Of a stretch of DNA of 64,000 nt, positions 25,583 through 34,511 are shown one piece after another. This DNA is from CAZGUX01 sp964529305. Its GTDB lineage: Bacteria > Acidobacteriota > Terriglobia > Bryobacterales > Bryobacteraceae. The stretch lies in NCBI GenBank assembly GCA_964529305.1, contig CAZGUX010000212.1:29711-93710 (forward strand), read 5' to 3'. Numbering within the stretch: the first letter of the stretch is position 1; every line of letters starts with the position of its first letter. The position numbers were made by a program, and so were the translations under genes. Under the pieces are notes generated by a model, which did not search any database, was not told the origin of the DNA, and worked only from the letters and a program-made list of their open reading frames with translations.

Positions 25583-27271
25583 GTGAGACGAAGAACGTTT
25601 CTCCAACGGACCGCCACCGGAGCCGCTTCGATGGGCTCATTGGCCGCACAGCCGTCGCCTCCCCTTCCGGGACGATCGCCCTCGAGGCCCCGGATGATGT
25701 TCTATCACGACGGCCGGCACCCTCTCATCTACATGTACGAGCCGCCCATGCAGAAAGAAGAGTTCGAGGCGGCGGTGGATGAGTTGGCTGGAACCCCGAT
25801 CGACACCATCATGTTCTGCATGGGCGATGGCCGGACCGTGCTGCACGACACGAAGGTCGGCGAACTGTGGGGCCACAACGTCAGCAAATGGCCTCACCCA
25901 ATCTTTCGCAGGGCGCATCAGAACGCGCGGGTGTTGATCGATTCAGGCCACGACCCTCTGCGGACCGTCTGCGATCGGGCGCACCAGAAGGGCCTGCTGT
26001 TGTATCCAACGCTGCTGGTTCAGCAGGGAACGGGCGAGCGCGCTACCGACGTGCGCGGCTCCAACTTCCGTTTCAACCATCCGGAGTGGGAGATCGGCGC
26101 CAAAGGCGGGATTGATCCAAAGTTCCCCAAGGCGGCGCTCCGCAATCTCGACTTCAAGCACGCCGAGGCGCGGCGCGAACGATTCGCGTTGATCCAGGAG
26201 ACGCTCACCCGCTATCCGGTGGACGGCTTCGAACTGCAGCTCAACTACTCCCCGTACTACTTCCGGCCGGACGAAATCGACGAGGGCCGCAAGATCATGA
26301 CTTCGTGGATTGGCGACGTCTATCGCGCAGTGAAGGCCAGCGGTTCGTCGCGCGAACTCGTGGTTCGGATTCCGGCGAGCCTGGAAGGCTGCTACTCGGT
26401 CGGCCTGGATGTGCGCGAGTGGGTTCGCCGGGGCATTGTCGATTCCATCGTCGGGCAGGGCTTTTCCGGCCCCGAGCTTGTCGACATGACCATTGATTTC
26501 CGGCCGCTGGTGCAGGCCGCAAAAGGATCGCGAACGAAGGTCTACGCTGCGATTCAGAGCCATGTGGATTCTGACCGGATCAGCGAGGCGCCCATTGAGA
26601 TGGCACGGGCCACGGCCTGCAATTACTACGCGCAAGGCGTCGACGGGCTCTACCTCGCTCATTGGTTCAACCACTGGCCCTACGAGGCTTCGTTCTACGA
26701 GACGCTGCGGGAACTACCGCATCCCGATGTGATGGCGCCGAAGGACAAGTTTTACTTTGTCCCGACAACGACGGGCCGGTACGCGCAGATGGACGACCTG
26801 GAGCCGGGGCTCACGATGCAGTTGCCGGCCGAACTGAAGGTCAACGCGCCGGCGGCCGTGGAGTGGCCGGTCACCGACGATCTGCCCAGGTGGGCGAAGG
26901 CGGGCCGAGTGCACGAAGTCCTGTTGCGGGCCCGGATCACCAACACCAGCGAGCTCGACCAGTTGACTTTCCGGTTCAATGGGCGTCCGCTGCCGCCCGA
27001 GACCCTGCGGAAGATCAACGAGATGTACAAAATGCAGGCGCCCCGGTATCGGGTATTCGGCTATTGGTTCGTGTGGCGATTGCCGCGCGAGCACTGGCCG
27101 ATGCAGGGGAAGAATCGCATTGAGGTCACGCTGACCCGCCGCGATCCGGACCTGACGCCGGCGATCGTACTGCGCGACGTCGAGATGGAGATCAAGTATC
27201 TGATGGGCAAAAATTTTCATCGAGGTCAGGATCGGGACCTGGGACCGGCAAGGGGAGGGTCGCCGGGCTAG
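25583..27271 (+). CDS. Tat-exported GHL10-like TIM-barrel protein (paralog 2)
   Basis: GTG at 25583 (AAAGGAAG upstream) starts the twin-arginine leader VRRRTFLQRTATGAASMGSL. The mature part has the paralog features: M-Y-E-P-P-M at the start, DPLRTVCDRAHQKGLLLYPTLL, HPEWEIG, LNYSPYYF after the VDGFELQL strand, YYAQGVDGLYLAHWF and a C-terminal beta-sandwich with FRFNGRPLP and MEIKYL. In this copy the D-x-x-E-L-D pattern is DGFELQL, so the second acidic residue is not conserved and catalysis needs checking. It is transcribed divergently from paralog 1 (about 220 bases apart) and leads a five-gene plus-strand run with three Gfo/Idh/MocA genes and paralog 3. I infer that the group degrades and oxidises one class of sugar. 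Confidence 0.7.
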   Translation: MRRRTFLQRTATGAASMGSLAAQPSPPLPGRSPSRPRMMFYHDGRHPLIYMYEPPMQKEEFEAAVDELAGTPIDTIMFCMGDGRTVLHDTKVGELWGHNVSKWPHPIFRRAHQNARVLIDSGHDPLRTVCDRAHQKGLLLYPTLLVQQGTGERATDVRGSNFRFNHPEWEIGAKGGIDPKFPKAALRNLDFKHAEARRERFALIQETLTRYPVDGFELQLNYSPYYFRPDEIDEGRKIMTSWIGDVYRAVKASGSSRELVVRIPASLEGCYSVGLDVREWVRRGIVDSIVGQGFSGPELVDMTIDFRPLVQAAKGSRTKVYAAIQSHVDSDRISEAPIEMARATACNYYAQGVDGLYLAHWFNHWPYEASFYETLRELPHPDVMAPKDKFYFVPTTTGRYAQMDDLEPGLTMQLPAELKVNAPAAVEWPVTDDLPRWAKAGRVHEVLLRARITNTSELDQLTFRFNGRPLPPETLRKINEMYKMQAPRYRVFGYWFVWRLPREHWPMQGKNRIEVTLTRRDPDLTPAIVLRDVEMEIKYLMGKNFHRGQDRDLGPARGGSPG

Positions 27272-27295
27272 AAAGCCGGCGGCGTTAAGGACACC

Positions 27296-28465
27296 ATGCA
27301 ACGAAGAGTTTTCTTGGGAACCGCCGGCGCGACAGGGATGGCGATTTCGGCTCAAACGTCCGCACCGGCGAGGAAGTACCGCGCGGGCGTGATCGGACTG
27401 GGCTGGACGGGTCTGCTCTACGACCTGGCAAAGCGAACCGAAGATCGCTTCAACGTCGAAGACGTGAATCGGCCCACGCCGCCGCTCGACATTCATCGCA
27501 AGTACTATCACCACGATCATCCGGGTGAGGAAGGCTTGCCCCAGTCCTACGCGGAGGCGCTGTGGAGCCGGCCCGAGGTGGAACTGGTGGCGGGTGCTGA
27601 CCGCGACACCAAACGCCTGGTCCCGTTTACCGAGCGGTATGGCATCAAAGCCGTCTACACCGATGCGATCGAGATGATGAAGAAGGAACGTCTGGACATC
27701 GTGGCCGTATGCACGAACACCAAAGGTCGTTCGTTCCTCACGGTGAAGGCCGCGGAAATGGGCGCCAAGGGCATCGCGACCGAGAAGCCGATGTGCCACA
27801 CCCTGGCAGAGGCCGACAAAATGGTGAAGGCTTGCGCCGATCGCAAGATCCCGTTGAGTTGCGGCGCCATCACGACCACACACCCCTCGTTCGGAAAGGC
27901 GAAGGAGTTGGTGCGCGGCGGCGTGATCGGCGACCTGGTGTCGATCGAAGCGCCCAGCCCGATTGCCCAACATCAGAATTGGGCCTACTTCCTGGACAGC
28001 GAGCCTGCCTGGGTGGTGGGAACCGGCGACAGCGCCCGGAGGGAAAGTGGCAGCGACGAGTTCACCGGTCAAGGCATGGCAGTGACGCGTAGCGGCCTGG
28101 CGGTGCACTTTCGCAAGGGCGCCCCGGGCGTGCGGCTGAGCGGCACGAAGGGCGAAATCTCCTTCGACTATAGCCGGGGCTGGCAGTTGCAGGTGGAACT
28201 CGGCACGCCCGCGGGCAGGCAAGTGGTGGCGTCGCCCTGGCCCAGCCCGCAGTTTGTCCGGCCGTACCACGCGGTGTACATCGTCGATGATGTCGTTGCC
28301 TGCCTGGAAGGCCGCATGGATGAGCCTAAGAACTCCGGCCGGCGGGTGGCCATGGCCCTGGAAGTCGAGATCGCGTTGAAACAATCCTCCAGACAGGGCG
28401 GCGTCAGGATTGACCTGCCGCTGTCCGACCGTTCGCTTGGGCTGAACTACGACTGGTTCCGATGA
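27296..28465 (+). CDS. Tat-exported Gfo/Idh/MocA-family oxidoreductase
   Basis: ATG 27296 has AAGGA five bases upstream and begins MQRRVFLGTAGATGMA, a twin-arginine leader. The mature domain starts with YRAGVIGLGWTGLL (nucleotide motif), followed by the catalytic-type E-K-P (TEKPM) and ITTTHPSFGKAKELV. Such proteins (relatives of glucose-fructose oxidoreductase and GH109) keep NAD(P) bound and act on sugars. Length (389 aa) is normal. It is 24 bases after the barrel protein gene. Export in folded form with a trapped cofactor is expected from the Tat leader. Confidence 0.8.
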   Translation: MQRRVFLGTAGATGMAISAQTSAPARKYRAGVIGLGWTGLLYDLAKRTEDRFNVEDVNRPTPPLDIHRKYYHHDHPGEEGLPQSYAEALWSRPEVELVAGADRDTKRLVPFTERYGIKAVYTDAIEMMKKERLDIVAVCTNTKGRSFLTVKAAEMGAKGIATEKPMCHTLAEADKMVKACADRKIPLSCGAITTTHPSFGKAKELVRGGVIGDLVSIEAPSPIAQHQNWAYFLDSEPAWVVGTGDSARRESGSDEFTGQGMAVTRSGLAVHFRKGAPGVRLSGTKGEISFDYSRGWQLQVELGTPAGRQVVASPWPSPQFVRPYHAVYIVDDVVACLEGRMDEPKNSGRRVAMALEVEIALKQSSRQGGVRIDLPLSDRSLGLNYDWFR

Positions 28466-28541
28466 CCGCGCCGTTTCTCGAGCGACATAGTACGCTGTGA
28501 AGACCACGACCTGCAGACTCTGACGACCATCGAGAACATCC

Positions 28542-29822
28542 ATGAGTGAACCCAATCGCCGCCACTTCTTCTACAGCCTGGCAGGGGCCACTGCCCTGTC
28601 TTCGGCGCGTCCCGCTTTCTCCGCAAACGAAATCCGCATCGGGATGATCGGCGTCGGCGGACGGGGCCACTACCTGATGCAGGAACAGGTCAAGCCTGTC
28701 GCGAATGCCCGCGTCACGCATTTGTGCGACGTCGACCAGGCCAGGTTGGAAAGGGCCCAAGCCTCGGCCGAGAGGCTCGGCTACGGCAAGGTTCGCGGCA
28801 CCGACGACATGCGGCGTGTGTTGGAGGATAAAAGCGTCGATGCCGTCGTCGTCGCCACGCCGGATCACTGGCATGGGCCTGCGACCATTCTGGCCTGCGC
28901 GGCGGGCAAGGACGTCTACGTCGAGAAGCCTGTTTCGCACAATCTACGCGAAGGGCGGCTGATGGTGGAGGCGGCGCGCAAGTACCAGCGAGTGGTGCAG
29001 GCCGGCATGCAGTCGCGCAGCCGCCCGAGTACGATGAAAGCCGTCGCGATCGCGCACTCGGGCAAGCTCGGCAATGTCCTGATGGCGAAAGGCTGGAATT
29101 CCCAGCTTCGCAAAGACATCGGCCGTCAGCAGGACGGCCGCGTTCCCCCCGGCGTCAACTACGACACCTGGGTGGGACCCGCCGAGATGGTCCCCTTCAA
29201 CGAAAACCGCTTCCACTACAAATGGCATTGGCACTGGAACTTCGGCACCGGCGACATGGGCAACGATGGAGCACACCAGTTGGACCAGGCACGCTGGGCT
29301 CTGAAAGCGGACCTGCCCACGCGCGTCAGCGGCTCCGGCGCCAAATACTACTTCAAGGACGACCAGCAGACGCCGGACACGATGAACAACCAGTTCGACT
29401 ACGGCGACAAAGGCCTTCTGTGGGAGATGCGGATCTGGCACGACTACCCTCTCGAGACCATTGACAACGGTGTCGCCGTCTACGGAACGGAGGGGTTCCT
29501 GCACATCGGCCGATGGGAAGGAAAGTGGGGCTACCGGATTTTCGATAAAGCGGGCAAAGTGGTTACCGATTATCGCGACGATGAGCCGGACTTTCACATG
29601 CGCAACTTTGTGGAGTGCGTGATTTCCCGCCAGCGGCCCAACTGCGACATTGAAATCGGCCATCTGTCGAGTGCCCTGTGCCACCTGGGCAACATCGTCC
29701 ACCGCACCGGACGCAATGTGGCCTTCAATCCCGCAAACGAGACGATCCCCGGCGATCCCGAAGCGGCGGCGATGCTCAAGCGGAAGTACCGCAATCACTG
29801 GGGAGCGCCGAAGGGCGCTTAA
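28542..29822 (+). CDS. Tat-exported Gfo/Idh/MocA-family oxidoreductase
   Basis: The N-terminus MSEPNRRHFFYSLAGATAL is a twin-arginine leader. The mature part has IRIGMIGVGGRGHYL, D-V-D-Q-A-R at the end of strand 2, VVVATPDHWHGPATI, YVEKPVSHN with the catalytic-type lysine, and W-H-W-H-W-N-F-G-T-G-D-M-G-N-D-G-A-H, the W-R-W-x-F-D-Y-S-G-G-x-x-D-x-G-x-H type motif seen in a very common secreted subgroup of planctomycetes and acidobacteria. It resembles that subgroup most closely among the four relatives in this window. It sits third in the plus-strand run. Substrate unknown; sugar acids or alcohols are likely. Confidence 0.82.
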   Translation: MSEPNRRHFFYSLAGATALSSARPAFSANEIRIGMIGVGGRGHYLMQEQVKPVANARVTHLCDVDQARLERAQASAERLGYGKVRGTDDMRRVLEDKSVDAVVVATPDHWHGPATILACAAGKDVYVEKPVSHNLREGRLMVEAARKYQRVVQAGMQSRSRPSTMKAVAIAHSGKLGNVLMAKGWNSQLRKDIGRQQDGRVPPGVNYDTWVGPAEMVPFNENRFHYKWHWHWNFGTGDMGNDGAHQLDQARWALKADLPTRVSGSGAKYYFKDDQQTPDTMNNQFDYGDKGLLWEMRIWHDYPLETIDNGVAVYGTEGFLHIGRWEGKWGYRIFDKAGKVVTDYRDDEPDFHMRNFVECVISRQRPNCDIEIGHLSSALCHLGNIVHRTGRNVAFNPANETIPGDPEAAAMLKRKYRNHWGAPKGA

Positions 29823-29837
29823 TCACGAGGAGCAATC

Positions 29838-31028
29838 ATGCAACGAAGAGAATTCCTGGGAACCGCGGCGGCGGCCGGTTTGGCCGCCGCGCCCACACGC
29901 GGCGCGATGCTGGCCACGCCCGAACAGGTGGCCGGCCGCAAGAAACTGCGCGTCGGCATCATCGGCTGTGGACGCATGGGTCAATACTTCGCCGAAGTCT
30001 ACCAGCGTCTGCCCGACACCGAACTGGCCGCCATCGCCGAATACAACGACGAGCGGCGGAAGGTGGTGGGCGAGCGCTTCGGCGTCAAGGCGCTGTACAA
30101 GGACGTGAACGCGATGCTGCGCTCCCAGGTGCCCGACATCGCCGCCGTCATCACGCCCACCAAATTCATGAAGGAGGCTGTCATCGCCTGCGCGGAGGCG
30201 GGCGTGAAGGGCGTCTCTACCGATAAGCCCATTGCGGCGAGCCTGACCGATGCCGACGCGATGGTCGAGGCCTGCCGCAAGCGCAACGTCATCTTCGCCG
30301 GCGGCAACCTGCAGCGCGCGCGTTGGCAAATTCAGCAAGCCGCGCAGCGTCTGCGTTCCGGCCAGTACGGCAAGGTCACGGGCGCGGCGATCCTCGGGTA
30401 TGGCGGCGAGATCTCCGGCGGCGGTTGCCAGCACGTGTCCGTCCTGCGGCTGTTCACTGGCGCGGAAGTGGCAGAAGTGATGGCGTGGGCCTACCCGCCC
30501 GAAGCCCTCGCAGGGAAAGACGACACCGGCCTGATGATCAACGGGCGGTTTCGCATGACCAACGGCCTCGAGTGCACGGTCTTTCCCGAGCGGGATAAGA
30601 CGAGCGATGGCGTGCAGATCTGGTCCGATAGCCACATCGTGCGCTGGAACTGGGATTCGCCGCGAATCGCTCAGGCGGGCGCGGGCGGCCGCAAGGAAAT
30701 CGACGCGAACTATCCGCCGTTCCCCTGGAAGCACATCCTCGACAAGCTGCCACTGCGCGACACGGACGACTACTTGGTGGCCTCCATCCGATCGTTTGTG
30801 GATGCGGCGCATGGCAGCGGCAACACGCTGTTCGTGTCCGGCCACGACCTGCGGCAGGCGCTGGAGGTGGCCATCGCCAGCAAGCATTCGGCGCAACTGG
30901 GGAATCAGCCGGTCAAACTCCCGTTGAAGGACCGGACCCTGGCGCTGTTCCCTTCCCCATACCGTTGGGTGGGCGGCGACGCCGCTGGAAGGCCCCAGAC
31001 AGCAGCCGAGGCGGCGGGAGAGCGATGA
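29838..31028 (+). CDS. Tat-exported Gfo/Idh/MocA-family oxidoreductase
   Basis: ATG 29838 follows GAGGAG and 15 bases of spacer after the previous gene. The leader MQRREFLGTAAAAGLAAAP has the twin arginines. The Rossmann motif is LRVGIIGCGRMGQYF; the catalytic-type motif is D-K-P (TDKPIAASL) instead of E-K-P. The C-terminal half has LGYGGEISGGGCQHVSVLRLF in place of the usual G-G-D-W-H. Its stop overlaps the start of the next barrel gene as ATGA (31025-31028), so the two are translationally coupled. This suggests that oxidoreductase and barrel protein are made in a fixed ratio. Confidence 0.8.
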   Translation: MQRREFLGTAAAAGLAAAPTRGAMLATPEQVAGRKKLRVGIIGCGRMGQYFAEVYQRLPDTELAAIAEYNDERRKVVGERFGVKALYKDVNAMLRSQVPDIAAVITPTKFMKEAVIACAEAGVKGVSTDKPIAASLTDADAMVEACRKRNVIFAGGNLQRARWQIQQAAQRLRSGQYGKVTGAAILGYGGEISGGGCQHVSVLRLFTGAEVAEVMAWAYPPEALAGKDDTGLMINGRFRMTNGLECTVFPERDKTSDGVQIWSDSHIVRWNWDSPRIAQAGAGGRKEIDANYPPFPWKHILDKLPLRDTDDYLVASIRSFVDAAHGSGNTLFVSGHDLRQALEVAIASKHSAQLGNQPVKLPLKDRTLALFPSPYRWVGGDAAGRPQTAAEAAGER

Positions 31029-32542
31029 TGACGCCCAGCCGGCGGCAGTTGCTCCAACTCACGGCGGCGGCTACCGCGCGCGGGCAATCCCCGAAAAAGC
31101 CTCCAAAGCGGCGCACGTTGTACTTCAACGACGCGCGGCATTACTACCTGTTCGTCTTCGAACCGCCCATGCGCCTGGAGGACGCCTGGCGTCCGGTGGA
31201 CGAGGTGGCCGGCACGGCGGTCGACACGTTCGTCTACGGCGTGGAACGGGGAGACGGGCTGTTCTATCCCTCGAAGGTCGGGCTCCGCTTCGGCGCCGAC
31301 ATCCAGCCCTTCACCATGTCCGCGTACTGGCGCGTGTGGGAGAACATGCAGAGCCTGATCGACCGCGGGCTCGACCCCCTGGAGGTTCTTCGCGACCGGG
31401 CGCGGGCCAAGGGCATGGAGTTTTTCTCGAGCCTCCGCATGTCGAGCTACGGCGGCATCAACCCCAAGTTCAAAGTGCCCGAGGGCGGCCGGGGCCTCGC
31501 CCATCAGGAGGTGCGCGACCACCAGTTCGCCGTGCTCGAGGAACTGGTCACGCGGTACAACGTCGACGGGATCGAGTTGGACTTCGCGGCTGCCCCGGGC
31601 GGCATGCCGCCGATCCTGCGCAAGGAGGACGCGAACGAGTTCACGCCGGTCTTCACCGATTATGTCGGCCGGATCGCTCGAATGGCGCGCGCCCGGAGCG
31701 GTAAGCGCTGTTTTGTCGCGACACGCATCTATCCGACTGAAGCCATGAACCTCGAGCAAGGGCTCGATGTCCGCGCCTGGATGGCAAAGGGTCTGGTCGA
31801 TTCGGTCACTCCGATGTACTACCTGGACTTCATCCTCGACCCCGACATGCCGTTCGACTGGCTGGTTCGCGACGCCCAGGCCGCGAATGTCGCCATCTAC
31901 CCGATGCTGCAGCCGTACGCTCAGGACGAGAATACGGGTTCGCCGGAACGGTTGTACTACACGCCGGAAATGATGCACGCGGCCGCGGCGAATTTCTGGG
32001 CCAAGGGGGCGGACGGGCTCTACACGTGGTTCATGAAGTGGCCTCTCGGCGACACGGAACGCCGGATGCTCACCGAACTCGGCGACCCGGAACTGGTCGC
32101 CGGAGCGACCAAACGGTACGCCCTGCGACGCCGTTCCAAGCAGTCGGGCGAGTCGGGGTACCCGGCGGCGCTGCCCGTGGAGATCAAGGCCGCCAGCCCA
32201 GGGCGTGGATACCCGATCCGGTTCTTTGTGGCCGACGACGTGGAGAAGACTCGGCCCCGGGAGATCACCCTTCGCCTCCTGGTGACCAATCTGGTGACGG
32301 CGGACACGTTCACCGTGAAGCTCAACGGGCGTTCGCTCGATGGCGAAGCCCGCCTTCGGGACTTCGGCAATCACATCAGCCCTTATTCGGGCCAGTGGCT
32401 GCACTATCGCCTGCGCCAGGTGTTGCCGCGGAAGGGCGAGAACACGGTGGAGGTGTCGCTCGACAAGCGGCCGGCGCGGCTTCAAGGCGGCGTCACCGTC
32501 GAAGAGGTCGAGTTGCTGATCGATTACGGGATTTACCCTTAG
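31025..32542 (+). CDS. Tat-exported GHL10-like TIM-barrel protein (paralog 3)
   Basis: Two ATG codons (31025, 31028) overlap the previous stop. The leader MMTPSRRQLLQLTAAATARG has the twin arginines. The mature part shows F-V-F-E-P-P-M, DPLEVLRDRARAKGMEFFSSLR, the VDGIELDFAAAPGGMP catalytic-type strand, WAKGADGLYTWFMKWPLGD and a C-terminal beta-sandwich (FTVKLNGRSLDG, HYRLRQVLPRKGENTVEVSL). D-G-I-E-L-D-F is conserved as in paralog 1, so this copy is likely an active glycosidase-type enzyme. The longer frame to 30965 overlaps the oxidoreductase and is rejected. It ends the plus-strand run. Confidence 0.75.
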   Translation: MMTPSRRQLLQLTAAATARGQSPKKPPKRRTLYFNDARHYYLFVFEPPMRLEDAWRPVDEVAGTAVDTFVYGVERGDGLFYPSKVGLRFGADIQPFTMSAYWRVWENMQSLIDRGLDPLEVLRDRARAKGMEFFSSLRMSSYGGINPKFKVPEGGRGLAHQEVRDHQFAVLEELVTRYNVDGIELDFAAAPGGMPPILRKEDANEFTPVFTDYVGRIARMARARSGKRCFVATRIYPTEAMNLEQGLDVRAWMAKGLVDSVTPMYYLDFILDPDMPFDWLVRDAQAANVAIYPMLQPYAQDENTGSPERLYYTPEMMHAAAANFWAKGADGLYTWFMKWPLGDTERRMLTELGDPELVAGATKRYALRRRSKQSGESGYPAALPVEIKAASPGRGYPIRFFVADDVEKTRPREITLRLLVTNLVTADTFTVKLNGRSLDGEARLRDFGNHISPYSGQWLHYRLRQVLPRKGENTVEVSLDKRPARLQGGVTVEEVELLIDYGIYP

Positions 32543-32868
32543 GTCAAGACGGGCTTAGTCCGGCCTGCCTTGCGTGGCTCCTATGCGCCGGCATTCTGGG
32601 CCAGACTGAATGTTCTCTCTGCGCAAAGACGCTGCAATGTGCCACTCCAGGCGAACAAGACAGTAAAATACGGTTTAGTGCCCTTTCATCCATGAAACCG
32701 AAAGCGCCTCGCTACACTGTCGCTGCAATGCCGTCTCGCGCTGATCGAGACGTTACCGTCTCCTCAGCAGACGATACTGCTAAAGACACTCGACACGTTT
32801 TTGGAGAGTGCCACTTTCCGGGCAGCGCGCCGCTGAGTGCGGCTTTCCTAAGCGGCTGAAAGGAAGAC
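32543..32868. other. Spacer before the toxin-antitoxin pair
   Basis: This 326-base region contains no convincing gene; the frame through it is the tail of a shadow of the barrel gene. Its base composition is lower in G and C than its neighbours. It probably holds the promoter of the toxin-antitoxin operon, whose antitoxin has AGGAAG upstream of ATG 32869. I see no clear operator, although such operons usually bind the antitoxin here. Confidence 0.4.
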
Positions 32869-33129
32869 ATGGAACCGAATCTCAATCAAGAACGGCAACA
32901 GGCTCACGCGTTGCTGGATATGCTGCCGGCCGCGAAATTGAACGCCGTGCGGAGTCTGCTTGAAGTGATGGTGGAACCGTTGGCGCGCTCGCTGGCCCTG
33001 GCGCCGGTGGAAGACGAAGAGATCACACCCGAGACCGCCGCGGCGCTGGACCGCGCCCGTGCTTCACTCGACCGCGGGGAAGGCATCCCGCACGAAGAGA
33101 TCATGCGCGAGTTTGGGCTGAACCCGTGA
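32869..33129 (+). CDS. Antitoxin-like small protein
   Basis: This 86-residue protein has an N-terminal helix (QERQQAHALLDMLPAAKLNAVRSLLEVMVEPL) of the kind seen in many small antitoxins paired with RelE/ParE toxins, followed by an acidic linker (VEDEEITPETAAALDRARASLDRGEGIPHEEIMREFG), the part that normally wraps around the toxin. It ends in an ATGA-type overlap with the toxin gene (33126-33129). It should neutralise the toxin and repress its own operon. I do not see a DNA-binding fold by eye, so autoregulation is inferred. Typical length. Confidence 0.75.
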   Translation: MEPNLNQERQQAHALLDMLPAAKLNAVRSLLEVMVEPLARSLALAPVEDEEITPETAAALDRARASLDRGEGIPHEEIMREFGLNP

Positions 33130-33398
33130 GTGAGGACACCGCCCCGGAGCGGATCGCGGTCATCTGGTCGCCGGAAGCCCGCGCCGATCTGCGGGCCGTC
33201 GACCGCGAAACCGCCCTGCAGATTCTCCACTGCGTAGACCGCTATCTGACCAACCGCAACGGCGACGTGAAAAAACTCAAGCCACCGCTGACCGGTTTCC
33301 GGCTCCGCTGCGGCGATTACCGAGTGTTCTTCGATCCCAAGAACGAATCCACCATCGAGATTACCGGCGTCCGCAACCGGAGTGAAGCCTACCGCTGA
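33126..33398 (+). CDS. RelE/ParE-family toxin
   Basis: The 90-residue protein has the ParE/RelE core: VIWSPEARADLRAVDRETALQILHCVDRYL, then VKKLKPPLTGFRLRCGDYRVFFDP, where the L-x-G-x-x-x-R-x-G-D-Y-R-V-x-F motif is diagnostic, and the last strand I-T-G-V-R-N-R-S-E-A-Y. The core R-x-G-D-Y-R arginines needed for RelE-like ribosome-dependent mRNA cleavage are present, though a few members act on gyrase. It starts at GTG 33126, coupled to the antitoxin. It is a small accessory module between glycan genes. Confidence 0.85.
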   Translation: MSEDTAPERIAVIWSPEARADLRAVDRETALQILHCVDRYLTNRNGDVKKLKPPLTGFRLRCGDYRVFFDPKNESTIEITGVRNRSEAYR

Positions 33399-33595
33399 GT
33401 GGCGGCCTTCCCCTGGCGGCCAAAAGCCCAGAAGGCCAACGGAAGTAGTCCAGCCCTTCAGAATCAACGGGTTCCCATGTAGCAGCCTCAGGTATCCATA
33501 TAGATATCTTGAGCTTCGCCCGGTGGGCCGGCCGGAGACTGGCCGGAGATCGGCATCAGGTGGAGCGGGTTTCGCGGGCTGACCTCCAACACTCG

Positions 33596-34462
33596 TCAGC
33601 GGCCCTTGTGAAGCTCGGCGACGCCTTTCTTCAGCCGATAGAGCGCCGTCACTTCCGCCTCCGTCAACTCGCGATTGAAGAGCGCCAGATCGTCGAACCG
33701 CCCGACATAACTCAATCCCAGCCGGATCGCGCCTTTGTTCATGTCCCAGGCGAACGGCTCCTTGATCCCGGTGGCCGAACCCTGCAACTGCCCGTTCAAA
33801 TAGAGCTTGGCTGAGCCGTTCCCGGAGCCCAGGCCGGCGTGGGTCACCACCACGTGCGTCCACTTTTCTCGCGAGAACGGCGTCTTCTTCACAATCACCA
33901 GACGGCGAGTGAAATCGGGGTTCTTGTCCGGAGGCACGTCGCGGGGGTTCCACGCCTTCAACTCCCCAAACACACCCAGACGAAAGTGGCGCGGCTTGTC
34001 ATCCTTGGTGAAGTCCACCCAGATGGCCGAATCGTTGTAGGCTTTGTCGGTCAACTGGATCGGATCGCAGTAGCCCGGCTCCAGGTCCTGGTCGGGGTCC
34101 AGCTTGAGCCAGAACGAGGCGGCGCCGGTCCAGTTCTTCGGATCGAAGGCAACGTTGGAGGCCGCACGATAGAAAATGGCCTTGGCATTTTTCTTGCGGA
34201 AGTCGAGCGCATCGCCGAATCGGCCTTCTTTGGCAGCCAACACGACGTCGGGATTGCCGAGTCCCGGCGTGGCCTGATCCTGCACCTTGTAGTCACTGGC
34301 CGTGTACAGGCGCTTGTCGCCCAGCGCGAAGGCGGCGTCCGTTCCGGCGTCGAAGCCGGCGTGGAAGGTAAGTGCGCGCTCCAGGACCTGTTTCGGCTTG
34401 TCCTGCGCGGAAGCCGGGAGGGCTATCAGGGAGATCGGGAGCATCCAGATAACGTATCGCAT
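33596..34462 (-). CDS. Secreted LamG/concanavalin A-like domain protein
   Basis: ATG 34462 (AGGT seven bases upstream) gives the signal peptide MRYVIWMLPISLIALPASAQ. The mature protein (288 aa in total) has FHAGFDAGTDAAFA, then FWLKLDPDQDLEPGYCDPIQL, KWTHVVVTHAGLG, KLYLNGQLQGS and IRLGLSYVGRFDDLALFNRELTEAEVTALY, the ordered motifs of a LamG-type jelly-roll. This fold binds carbohydrate or ligands outside the cell and has no catalytic site of its own. It lies 49 bases from a divergently transcribed sialidase, so both may share a promoter region. The longer frame to 34513 is discarded. Confidence 0.85.
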   Translation of the reverse strand: MRYVIWMLPISLIALPASAQDKPKQVLERALTFHAGFDAGTDAAFALGDKRLYTASDYKVQDQATPGLGNPDVVLAAKEGRFGDALDFRKKNAKAIFYRAASNVAFDPKNWTGAASFWLKLDPDQDLEPGYCDPIQLTDKAYNDSAIWVDFTKDDKPRHFRLGVFGELKAWNPRDVPPDKNPDFTRRLVIVKKTPFSREKWTHVVVTHAGLGSGNGSAKLYLNGQLQGSATGIKEPFAWDMNKGAIRLGLSYVGRFDDLALFNRELTEAEVTALYRLKKGVAELHKGR

Positions 34463-34511
34463 GCTGAAACCTAATGCCGGATTGTACACCGTTTGATAGG
34501 CTCGGATCTGC

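Noticed and set aside
26714..28555. 613-codon minus-strand open frame opposite the glycosidase-like and oxidoreductase genes
   Set aside because: Spans two real plus-strand genes with clear family motifs; no motif of its own.
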